64,000 bases of DNA from Meandrina meandrites. Lineage: Eukaryota > Cnidaria > Anthozoa > Scleractinia > Meandrinidae. The first letter of the stretch is position 1, and each line of letters begins with the position of its first letter. The DNA lies in NCBI GenBank assembly GCA_963693305.1, contig OY855913.1:19183515-19247514 (forward strand). The letters run 5' to 3'. The notes under the pieces were generated by a model. It searched no databases, was not told where the DNA came from, and saw nothing but the letters and a program-made list of their open reading frames with translations. The translations under genes and the position numbers were made by a program. Shown here one piece after another: positions 20,895 through 33,700 of this stretch.

Positions 20895-23800
20895 GTAAGT
20901 GAACTCGTTTGGGAAGTGTTAAGTAATAATTTGGCGTACTAATGAAGTTATTAGTATCTAGTAGCTTATCCAAATTTACTTGTGCACTTCGGTTGTGTAT
21001 ACAATTTTCATTCTTGCCTCTTTTGCTCAGTTTAAGGTCGTTGAGCACTTGGAATTTACTCATGTCATAATTAACGTTTTCTTTTTGGGAAACAAAGCAA
21101 CTCAGTGGTCGATCTGCCAAGTCTTTTGCCCGAAATCATATTAAGACAAGCTCTGTTTCATTTGTGGTATTCGTTGCTGATTTCGTTAATGTTTGTAATG
21201 CTCCAACGCGCCTAATTTGCATTAGAATGGGTTTCCTTGTTTGGATTTTATTGTGGCTAATTACTGCCATAGTACAGAATGTCTAGCACATAGTTAATTT
21301 CACAAAGAATCGCATAAAACAAGTCTACAGGCTTTGTTCCAGGTTTAAGAGAACATGCCACTTAAAAATTGAAAGAACCGACCTTGTCAAAACATTGCAA
21401 GAGATCTTTGATCCAAGGGCTGTCCATGACATATATTTATGTGATCGTTGTGTATAAAAAAAGATTGAGTTTCTGTTTGCAGGAGATCTGATAGGAATGT
21501 CAAAATATTAATATACTTCTATGCTAATTATAAATGCGTGTGAAAATTTCTTTAAATTAAAATTCAGGTAAGACTGATGTGTAAAGTGTTTCTCTTCTTT
21601 TGTATGTTTTTGTAGCTGCTTGCTTGTTGTAGCCTGTTGTTTCAGTCAATATTTTCAGTATTTTTACAAGATAATAGTTCGACACGAAGACTGCTCTGTG
21701 TTGAAATTCAGGAAATGTTTGTTTTGTTCATTTGTGCATGTTGAGACCAAAGTGGATTAGGAATTAGAAACCTGCAACTGCATTTAAATACATGCTCTGG
21801 GTTTTGATAGGAAGTGTGGCGATAACAATTAATAATAGGTGCCATAACTGAAATATTTCGCACCCCAAGAAATGGAAAGATATTTCTATTTGGAGGAGGG
21901 GAAATACAATAGAATATATCCTGTTGATAGGATTACTTAGTATTATTATCCCACTCAAATATCTGAGTTGAGATTTGTCCCAGAACAAAATGCCTTCCAT
22001 TTTGTTTCCCTTCTAAACTTATGTTTTTATTATAGCTGAACAAAAGGGGCAAAGCGTATAAATATTTCAGAGATTTTGAATGATTTGGTTTATTTATGAT
22101 GCAAAACCTACGATGCAGAACTATTACATTTCTGATGGAGCCTCTCATGAAATTTGAGGTTTGTCTCAATTATGATTGTTATCTGCAATGTAATTTGTAA
22201 CATTTTATTTAAGTATTTTGAGATGTTGTTACTAGCTTACTTAGTACAGTTTAGGTACAGCAGACAAAACTTAAAATCCTCATTTTTTTTCTGCTCAAAA
22301 ATGTGCTAATGACGTGCAAAATAAATTATTTTGGATGTGATTTTTATCTGCGTGTTTCAATGTTGAAAATTGCTTGTGTCTGAGGAGTACTTTCTTTGGG
22401 TACAAATGGATCCTAAGATTGCATTTTTGCATTGCAACTGTGGCTGTTTTTATTCCCTTTTCCAGGTTAATGATTTGTTTATATTTGTAGCCTTATATTT
22501 TTGCATGGATGGTTGTCTGTAACTTATACTGAAGCAGTGCTTCACGTTGTTGAATTTTTTATACCAAATATTAACAAGATGCCAAAACAGATACAACCAC
22601 AGGTTGTACTGCTGTTTGTTTGTTATTGTTTTTGTGCGCATTTAGGTTTGTAATATCACTTGATTCACTTATGCCCATTGCTCCTCCTGGGCATGTAAAG
22701 GTCATGTTGCCTCTCCATATCAGATCCTACTGTTGCCTCTGCATGTAGTTCATTGCATGATTAGGTCCTGTCATATAGCATTACTTGAGCAATAGAATTG
22801 TCTATGAAGGGCTTTCAATAAGATCTGACATGCACCTGAGCTCTAGTGCGTATTCTTTTGTTGCATGTAATCGCCAGCTAAAATTCATGGAGTTCCCTTT
22901 AAAAGGATAGGTGCTTTCATCTTTTTTAAATGTACATGCATACAGGGTTTGACATTTGGTCGACTTAGTCACTGGCGACTGGGCCAGTGTTCTTTGAAAT
23001 TAACTTGCCCAATACACAACTTTGTGGCCTTTCAACAATTTGGAACTTTAAAGAATCAAATTAAATATGAAATATTTTAATTTTTTTACTAGCCAGCAGG
23101 CTAGAAAATGTTACATTTTACTAACCTGACCTTATTTTTACTAGCCTCGGGCTACCGGGCTAGTGGAAATGTCGAACCCTAGCATATTACTCTCTGACGG
23201 GAGCCACACAGTGGCAGCCATCTACTTCAAATCTTCTTGAAAGCCCTGTCTATGCTGTGTGTGACAAATACTTACCTGCAGACTGGTACTCTGGTTAGCC
23301 TGAATAGCATTCCAGTTAGTCTGAATAGTGCTCTGATTAACCTGTTTACAGTTAGCTGTCAATAATGGTAATGGTAACACGATATACAAGTCTGATGGTC
23401 TGCTGTCTGCATTTGTCACACACCGCTGTCTATGGACCGCTATCTAGGCCAGTTGATGTTGACACAATTCTTGCGAGTCTTGCACAACTTGTTGTCAAAG
23501 ATTTTGGCCAGTTAACTCATGTTTTTTTTTTCTTACCGGTATTTCCATTTTGTAAATGAAAGCTATTCATACATTTTTAGTTCTTAATATTTGACTGGTC
23601 AGTCAGTGTGTAAAGAAAATGAAAGTAACTTTTTTGTACTTAGAAGCTGTTACTTGTAGTAAGGCCAAAATTAATGAGAAAAAACCTTGGTGCAATCATA
23701 ATCATGGCTCCTGCTTGCGTGGTGGGCAACCTGAAAAATATATTTTCTTTGCCACCTGTAACAATGAGATGAAGTGTAGTTACTTAAGGGGTTTTGTCAC

Positions 23801-26800
23801 AGATATTCGAACAGCCAAAAATATATCTGTGTTGTAGGCAACCTAAAAATCATGGTACATTTTTGTTAACAATTGCTATATTAAAGCACTGAAACTGCTA
23901 ACAAGTGCCTTTGACTGCAGATGGCTTAGATGGAAATGGATTTCAACTTGAAAGATTGAGACTAAACTTTTCAAGTTGTTTCCGTGCATCTTCAAAAAAT
24001 TGATATTTTTAGCTGTGTTTTGATTTCTCTACACCAGTTAAGGTGGCTCAGAACAGTTTCCTGCATTTTTCAACACCTCAATTTTGACGGATCAATGCCA
24101 AAAGTCTTTTTCAGTTGACCCAACAATTATGGTATCAAACAGATGCCCAATGGCCGGTAAACAAGTTATGGCCATTTTTTGGACATTGCAAGTTACCATA
24201 GCAACAGTATAACCTGTTAAAAACAGCCTTAATTCTAGCTTTAAGTGCTTATAACTTGAAAACAAGTCCGGTGACCCCCATTTTTTATTATCGAATTGTA
24301 ATCAACAGTACAAGATGCAACTTTCTGCAAAGTTTTAAAAAAATCTGCACATGGCGTTCAGAGCCACCTTAAATTTACGAAAATTTAAGGTGGCTCTGAA
24401 CCCCATGTGCAGATTTTTTTAAAACTTTGCCAAAAGTTGCATCTTGTCTTGCTGATCAAAATTTCGTAATAAAAGATGGGGGTCACCGGGCTCATTTTTG
24501 AGTTAGAAGCACTTAAAGCTAAAATTAAGGGTGTTTTTAACAGGTTGTAGTGTTGCTATGGTAACATATTGTGTAATGAAAAAGACAACAACGTGTTCAC
24601 CAATCACTAATCATTTGTTTGATACCATGATTGTAGCATCAACTGATTAAGAGTGGTTATAATGACCAATCGAAATCTAAGTCTTGGAAAGTGTTGGAAA
24701 CGGTAGCCAGCCACCTTAAGGTTATGTGTTCCTTTAGATGTTATGTTTTTCATGGGTTAAGTTGCCTACCACTAATTTTAGAAAAGTGTAAACCAAAAAT
24801 CTGCAAAATCCCTGTGACATTGCTCCTTTAACTCAAACACTTTCATTTAGACAAAATTATAGAAATTTATAAGTAAGAGGTAAATACTGGTATGGTGATC
24901 TTGACACCAGAAGGGAGACACTAAAAGCTTGATTCACCCGTGGAATTTATGCACTCTGTAACTTGTTTTTATGTTCTTGTATTCAGGCCAAATCTGAAGA
25001 AGAGGTGAACTCGCAGAAGGCATGGCTAGATGCGGAAAAGGTGTGGGTCGTACACAAAGCAGGGTTCTCTGGTGGAAGGGTTCAAAAGAACAAGATTGTA
25101 AGAGACGAGGATGAAACTCCTATGTGTAAAGTGAAACTAGATCACGGTGGAGAGATTATTACTATTGAGGAGGACAGTGTCGAAAAGGTTTGTCAGAAGA
25201 TATTAGTTAAATTAAAATCACTTTTTTTTTAATCTGACTGTTGTTAAGACTGTTATATTATTCAGTAGTGTACGTAGTAGCTCAGTAATATTGTACAGTG
25301 TAATAGTGTTGTAGTTGCTAAATTGTTTTTTGGGCTAGGTGCATTGTTCCTTTTGTTTGTTTTGTTGTTCTTTTGAAGAGTAGCGAGCTATTGATGTGAG
25401 ACCTTGCAAGAGCTGCTAGCCCACCTATAAAAATAAGGATAGATACAAACAATTCTGCCATCAGTTTTAAAAATGTTTGGAAATCAGAAATGAGATTAAA
25501 TATTTTGAGTTTGGGACTGAAATGTTTGTTATTTTTAGAATTAATTTAAATCCAAGTTTACTATTTGTAGCTTGCCTTGGCTACTTTAGAACTGTCAAGG
25601 TGAAAAATAAATAAAGTGCCCCATTCTGAAAAAGCACCTTCTCTTCAGCTGACAAAATTGGATTAATGTCCAGGACTAAATCAGTGTTTTATGGTTCATT
25701 TTGCAGAACCTTTCCACTGTCAAGCTTTTTAAACTAACTTATGCTAGCTTCATTCTTTATTTTAGGCAAACCCTCCGCAATATGACAGAGCAGAAGATCT
25801 TGCCTCCTTACGCTACCTTAATGAGTCCAGCTGCCTGCACACTTTGCGGCAGCGGCTTGGCAGTAACCTTATTCACACATATGCTGGGCCCAACTTGATA
25901 GTCATCAACCCTCAACAACAGCTTGCAATCTACACTGATAAAGTGAGTAATTACATGAATCCAGTCCCTATTCATACATTTCTTCAATACACTTTTTCTA
26001 TCTAAAAAACCAGAGACTTGCCACTCGTGTGTGACTCCATCACCTGCAAATCTTACTTTCGCCACTTAATAATCTGTGAAGGTCCCCTAAAGTTTCGATT
26101 ATTTCTTAAGTAGCACACCATGTAGCCTTGAGACCTTGCCTATGTATATCAAACGTTTGTCACTTTTGATCCTAAGTACATGCAGTGACATGGCTCACAT
26201 ATACGTACCTCCCACAAGTGGATGTAGATTAGTGGTAGAACATCTGATCATTGCACAGAAGGTATTGGTAATGGGTTCGACTTTTTTTAAAATCTTTCTT
26301 TAAGTTTATCTCTTCACAGCTAAACATAGATCATTTTCACAGGTTATTCAGATGTTCCGTGGCTGTAAACAAGAGGACATGCCACCTCACATATTTGCTG
26401 CTGCACAGTCAGCCTATAGGAACATGCTGGCGACTAGGATGGATCAGTCGGTTGTGCTGATGGGACACAGCGGATCAGGAAAAACCATAAACTCCAGGCA
26501 TATCATGCATTATTTAGCTGCTGCAGCCAGTTCACAGCATTCTGCGCTTACAGGTAGAAAAAATATATTGCAATTAAATGCAATTTAACAGAGTTAATGA
26601 CAGAAAGCGCCAGTGTGCCCTTGTAGTCAGCGGTGTTCAGACATGTGCATATGCGGCCAGGATCCTATGTGCTCTCGCACAGAAGTTTGTGAGGTCACAA
26701 ACCCTGCATGACCCAACAAATATATAGTGACTGTAAGGGTATAATGATTTGGTGTCAGCAGTAGGAATTTAACCCATTGGAATTCCCTTTTGACACCCTG

Positions 26801-27739
26801 CCTTAAAAATTTATTTGGAACACTGCAAGTACTGTTGCGATCTTTAATGGTAAAATATTTCACGAAACTGATGTTAACCATCAAAATATTGCTCTTTGAG
26901 GTTCCTTAAATTTCACACATTGAATGTTTTCTTTTCCAGATCAAAAGCTTGAAGCTATCTATGCTTTGTTGGAAGCCTTTGGCAATGTGTCCACTCCAAT
27001 GAATCACAATGCGTCAAGGTTCACCCTGCTATTTAGCATGGATTTTGACACAGCAGGACTTCTGACAAGTGCTTCAGTACAGGTCAGTAAGTGCAGGTGA
27101 TGCTGATTCAGTTTAACAACTGCATGGCAAAATGGAGATTGGGTGCCTACGTCATCCAGGAGCTTCAACTGTTGGCAGCCAGCTCCTACATGTAGATGGA
27201 GACTGCTGCCTTGGCTGGAGCCCCCATGCAGAAGGGAGGACAGGCACCTGACCTGTCACACTGAGTAAACAGGCATCACACTGACAAAACAGTGGACAAG
27301 AAGGAGGGAAATGAGGGTACAGCCTTCAGAACATGCTACCATGCAAACAGTGTTCACTATAAATGCTAAAACTTGCCTTAGTCTGAGAGCACAAGGGATC
27401 CTGGCACATGCACATGTCGGAGCACCGCTGACTTCAAGGGAATGCTGGTGCCTGTGACCCATGACCCTGACCATTGGACATCACTTTTGCAACACCTTAC
27501 ATAAGAGTATAATTTAGGCTTGTTGCGAGTGTCTTGTCTCTCAATATGAGAATCACATCTCTCAATACTAGAATTGTGTCTCGTGGTCTCGTGAGACATG
27601 ATTCTTACCTAGTTATGAGAGGGAGATTAGCAGCAATTTGAAGGCTCTTACAATAAATCTACAGATTGGAAGAACCATACTGCCACCTTTTATTGTTTTG
27701 TTTATTGTTGTTTACTAATGAGCAGTACTGTACAAAGTA

Positions 27740-27798
<59 letters not shown>

Positions 27799-30700
27799 AG
27801 GGTTGCATTTCCCACTCAAAGGAATACATGTTTATCAATTTAGCAAAGGTATCTTACATGTAATGTCGTTTGTTTCAGACATTCCTTCTAGAAAAGTCCA
27901 AAGTTGTCAGGCAGTCAGAAGGTGAAAGCACATTTAAGATATTCCACTATTTGTTAGCTGGATGTGATTCTAAATTGAGGTTAGTATCACTAAACATAAT
28001 TTACAATGTAACAGCAATTTGAAGGCTCTTACAATAAATCTACAGATTGGAAGAACCATACCGCCACTTTTTATTGTTACTGTTTGAGAAGTTATGTTAT
28101 ACTGCATGTAAACAGCACTAAAACATTAAAAAGTCCACTCTGTTTCTTATATATGCAGTTTGAGGGGGGGGGGGGGGGGGGGGTCACACTATGTCACACC
28201 CAGGGTACTTACATGTTCCACTGCAGATATTCGGTCCTGAAAATGGAGTATGTAACTACCTAGCACTCGAAAAGATTTATGGCTTGTTGATTCTTTAGAT
28301 TCATGCTTTTTTGCCACCTCAATTATAAGGTTTGTATGTTTTTTACTAAAAAAAAGTCATCTCACTAAGGGGGGGGGGGGTACACAGGCACGTGAGAACC
28401 GCCCCCCCCCCCCCCCATCCCCAGCTACACCCCTGTAAATAGAGGTGGAAGGGAGAAACAAGTCAGTTGTATTGATCATGAGTTTTGTTTCTAACAGAAA
28501 AGAGTTTCAGTTGGAGGCCAAAATGAGTGAGACAAATGAGTTCATGCTATCATTTGATGCCAAGGTGCAGTAAACTGTTTTTAATTAGTTGATTTCAAAC
28601 TATATTCGATTACTTTTTGAGCAGTTAACAGTCGAGTGTGGAAAGTAATCCTGAATTGCATTGGTTTTGCATCACTTAATTACTTCATTAAAAAAAAAAC
28701 ACACTGCCACTTTCTCAATCAATCAGAAGTGAAACCAAAATCAATCGTGACTGACTCAAACACATTTTCTGTGCTTTGTGTTGGCTCAATCTATTTGTTT
28801 TGAATTTTTTCCATTTCGCTAGGTGAAGATTGCTTCTGATTGGCCAGAGTGATTATTTTGGTTTTGGTTTTATGAAACTCAAATGAAAAACTGTTCTTAA
28901 TATATTGTTACTGTATTTGATTATTTTTTTAATTGTTTTACCTACTGGATACATTGTTTAAGTAGTATTTCTTTTCTCAACAGTCACCAGATAACCAGTT
29001 GCTCTCTGACAAATGGACAGAGATAGAGTTTGCTCTCCAAATGCTGGGCATCTCTGAAGACGAGGCCAAAGGCATCTGGGCAATCTTAGCTGCCATCTGT
29101 CATCTAGGCTGTGCTGGGGTGGCCGTCGGTAAACACGCAATTTATTAACCTTATTTACAGTAAATACAACAAGAGTTACTTCTTAAGCCTGGTTCACATG
29201 AGCAACACAAATGCAAATGCAAAATGCAGGCACAAATGCAAAGAAAAAAAAAAACAAGAAAAAGTTCTAGCGGTTTGTTTCCCCAGGAAATTTTAAAAAA
29301 TCAAATCGTTGAAGTCCACCTTTCCTGCATTCTGAGAGTCATTTTATCCCTCCCTCTGAGATTAAGTGGACCTTTGTGGCATGTGAAGGGGTGCAAATGC
29401 ACCCATTGCACCCCCTGCCTACGGCCCGCCCTGGAAGGTTTATTTCTTTGAAAGTTACACATAGTCTACATGTACCTTTACTTCAGACTGTCAAAGATCA
29501 CTTCTGGGTTAATACATCTCTTACTGTCATCTTGTCTAGAACGTCAGTCTTACATCGCATCCTGTTGCTTTCCAAGAATTAGTTAAACTTCTCGTCATTC
29601 ATTTATAGGTGCAGACAGCAAACCACACTTTGCTAACCCCGCTGCAGTTCAGAGAGCCGCAGCAGTTCTTGGCACCACCCAGGAAGAGATCTCTGAGATC
29701 ATCTTCGCACCTCCAGTTGTCAATCAGTTCACCATTAGAATGCGTCGCCAGAGCCAGTCTAAAACTGAACTGAGTCCTTCCAGCTCAGCAGACAACACCC
29801 CAGAGAGGCAAGCCAAAGCTACGGCAGTGCAGTACATTGAGGCCTTAGAAGGGTTTGCCATGGGACTGTACCAGGAAGCATTTGCTGCTCTGGTTAGGTT
29901 CATTAACAGGTAAGTGTTAGAAGATAAAAAGTAATGTTTGGTGTGTATTAAAATATAATTCAGATATGTAATAGCTACAAGTCCAGGTGAAAACCCTTTT
30001 TGTTTCCAATCACAGGGATTGTAAATATAAAGTCCTTAAGGTGTCACTAAAATCAATACATTAAACAAACAAACAAACAAATGGCGTTGAAAGTGTCATT
30101 TTGTGTAGTTCAAAAACACAAACGTTTCAGGCAAAGCCCTTCAGTAGAAGATGACCTACACAAAATGACACTTTCAACGCCATTTTTTTAATTTTCTGTT
30201 TTATATATTAGTGTCACGCGTCATTTGGGATTTTTTCCCATATTCAGTCACTAAAATCACTTACCTACTTACCAAACTTTGTCTTACAATTAAAGCAATT
30301 ACTGTCGTGATATGTGAAAAGTTAGCTAGTGTTTTGTGTCCGCAGAGGATACACTTCAGATTATTATGACAATAATATGACTAGCAGACTTACCTTTAAA
30401 CTCATTTTGAATTGATGGTTAATCTCGCCGTGTGAACATGGCTATCTTCATGAACATGTACGTCTAACTAGTTACAAGTAGCCTTGATTGGGAGTGTTCG
30501 CGACACTCAATTTTTGTGTCATCTTCCCAGTCCTTCATTTACTTTTAACGAGATATTCACTTTAGGGTTTGTATTCTCTTAAAGGTCTCTTCAGTGCAAT
30601 GTACGAACTGTCACCTCAATGCACGTGTTGGACCCACCAGGCTTCCAAAACCCAGCATCAGTCGGCAAGACTGAAGGAACACTGTTTGATGACCTGTGCC

Positions 30701-33700
30701 ATAACTATGAGTATGAAAGACTCCAAAAGTTCTTCCACGACACAGTTTTCACTGCTCAGATGGAAAGATACTCTCAGGTTCTTACTATTGTCATATATAT
30801 TTAACTTGTGTTGTGAAAAATTTGGCATAGTTCTTCCAAATTTGTTGTTCATAATCCATTTTAAAGTCTAACCAAATTTTAACGGTTCTTATTCCTTTCT
30901 GGTTTATTATAAGAACCTTAGTTAGTAAATTACCTCGCTAACCAAGAGTTCCCCATAGCTCAGTGCTTTTAGAGCATTCAACCAGTATCTGGAATGTCAT
31001 GGGTTCAACTCCCATTGGGTAACTCAGAAAATCATTTTTTATGAGTATTCGACTTGAGAATGTTCCTTCATTTATTTTATTATAACCTCCTTGATTTTGT
31101 TTGTCTGCTGAGGTAAAACCATTAGTTAGGTTTGATTTCAGGGTAATTTTGTGCATTACACAAAAAATGGGATTTGATAAAAAATGGCCACAGCTTCTTT
31201 GAAGAGTTGTTGATGTAGGCCCCGGGCAGAGTTGGGGTTGGGTGTTGTGACTGTCTTGCTATCGGCATGCTGAAATGCTAAATTTTTAAACTCAAAAAGC
31301 CAAAAACGTTGTTGCCATAAATTGGAGCCGAACAAATTAAGCGTTTTTGTGTACTTTTGTTGCTTTGTTTTAACTTTTTTTAAATTTTATAATACAGATA
31401 TTGGACACGTGTGGTGCAGGTTTATTATCTTTAAATCCTTGACTAACGTGGGTAATGGGTTACCGGTATTACTTATCACAAATTTGTTTGAATTCCACAG
31501 GAAAACATAGAGTGTAGTTATGAAAGTGTGGCAACCTCTCCTGATCCGGTTGTGTCTGTCTTTGATCGAGCTGCCCAGGGCGTGGTATGTACACAAAATG
31601 AATCAGTCACTGCACCTTTATTCAGAGTAAAAAATTGACTGAAGCTTGACTTAAGAACTAATCCATACTTATCCCTCGCGTTTAATTTAATGCCATCGAT
31701 GCTGTACGCTTATCGCTAAAAATTATTCATTCTGCTCATACATTAGCATAACTTATGCACTGTATTTCATTGGACACGCCAGAGTCCAAGCCTTCTCATG
31801 CTATGCGTGACTCGCGTGACGTTGGTTCAAACTACAAGAGAACATCACGCAGAAGTTGAACGTGACTGTTAGAGTTCAATAGGCTAGTGTGACGTTTGAA
31901 CCAGGCGTTACAAATTCTTTGCTTTGTATTTTTGTCTCCTTAGACACGAGGTTCCACCTTGGACCTGAAGAGTGAACAGAAGGGCTTGCTGTGGATTTTA
32001 GATGAAGAGTCAATTTTCCCAGGAGCAAATGACAGCAGTTTTCTGGCTCGACTCTACGTACACCACTGCAACGAGAGTAAGTATTTTAGTTCATAATTAG
32101 TCACTTCCTGGATAGATTTCCTGGATGGTTTTCCTAAGGGTTTGGGGAAAGTGTGAGTTTTTGATGACTACTGCAATCAACATTCCCTGTCCAAGAATGT
32201 GACTCTCGTGTATATGGAGGATGGGTGCCTAGGATATCCAGGGGGCCTCCACTGACCCCCTGATCGGATAACGCTCCCATGGCTGGCAATCCCCACAAAA
32301 CAGCCATGAGCCCCCACTCCCTAGCGCGCCCGATACACAGACTCAGTAGGTCAGTGGAAAGGAAGAAAACGAGAAGAAAGGGGGAGGGGGGAGAAACGGG
32401 GAAAAAAGCTCTGTTAACGGATACTATCCAGTATCGTAAGCAGACGGCTCAACTTATGACCACCTTGACAAAAAACCCGTTTGTAAATGGTATTTCATAT
32501 ATTCATGTCTTAGAGATACTCTCATCACTCCTTTAGTGCTGAGACGAAAAGCTCGACTATGGATGGAGCGTACAATGGTTTTTTCTATGCTAACATTTTG
32601 TTTACCCTTACAGAGGACACGTGGGTGAAACAGGGACCACTCAAAGACACATTTTACATCAACCACTGCCAAGGTAACTTGCCTATCCTGTACAATGCAC
32701 GTGGCTGGCTGAAGGTCGCCAGGGAACACGCTGCTGTCAAACAGGGCCATCCAATCCTAGCAGAGTCCTCAAAGTAAGTTAGACGCTCCGTTTCTTTGAA
32801 TCTAAGATGATTTTTCTGCGCTCGCAAGCATATGCATCGCTTGTCCAGAATTGAGCGATTAGTAATACTCTCTCAACTTTCTACGGTATCGGTGGAAACG
32901 TACAGTACTTTTCTTCGTAGATAGCAGCCTTTATTTTGGTCGTCACTCAACGGTTTTCCGGGCTGGAGAGGAGCATTGTGTGACGATCCAAATAACCGCT
33001 GCGAAAGAGACCAGTGGGAAATTAGTAACGCGAAAGAAAGGTTTAAAAAGGAACTTTTTACAGACCTATAGTTGGACAAGAATAAGTATCAGATGTCTTC
33101 GAAGGGATTTGAAATTAAAGTTACTAGTTTCTAGAAAAAACCTGTTGCGCTGTTTCGGCGGGCAAGGAAAGCACTAAGTTTATTATCAACTAGAAGGTGA
33201 TAGATGAACAGTCGTAGCGAATTTGAAGAGCCTGAAGTTTTGAGCGTGAGCTCTTCGTCAGATCACAATGTAGAAATGTGGTATTGGTGGTGATCTGTCA
33301 AAAGCTGTTTTTCAAGAAAACTGTTTTGTTTCCCAGATCCTACCTGAACGAGATGTTTTCACGACATCGGTCGGCTGCCGAGGGCGTGACTCGATCCCGG
33401 AGCCTGAAAAAGACGCTCAACACACCCACGGCGATCAAGAAGAACTCGCACTGTTTACAACTCATATACCAAGTGGTGAGTAGACGTAATCTGATCCTCT
33501 TGGCCGAGAACCATTTTAATCTCACGACAAAGAGGATTATAATTTGGCTTATCTACAAGCCGGAAAGGTTTTTTTCGTTTATTTTGTAAGAGACAAGTGG
33601 TCCATACGTCTGGCGCTTAATTTCGGTTAATTCCTGTATCGTGAAGCGACTATTAGTATTTTTACTTCACTCTTGAGGGGATGTTAGTCCATCGCAGGGC

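Larger units (their letters stand above)
20895..24986 (+). other. MYO18A-like intron 1
   Basis: This 4.1 kb intron separates the PDZ exon from the motor. It contains an inverted-repeat element (22944-23180), a small inverted repeat (23253-23430) and a long palindromic transposon pair (24038-24719). A promoter for a PDZ-less isoform would be expected here, but I see no convincing one. Confidence 0.6.
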
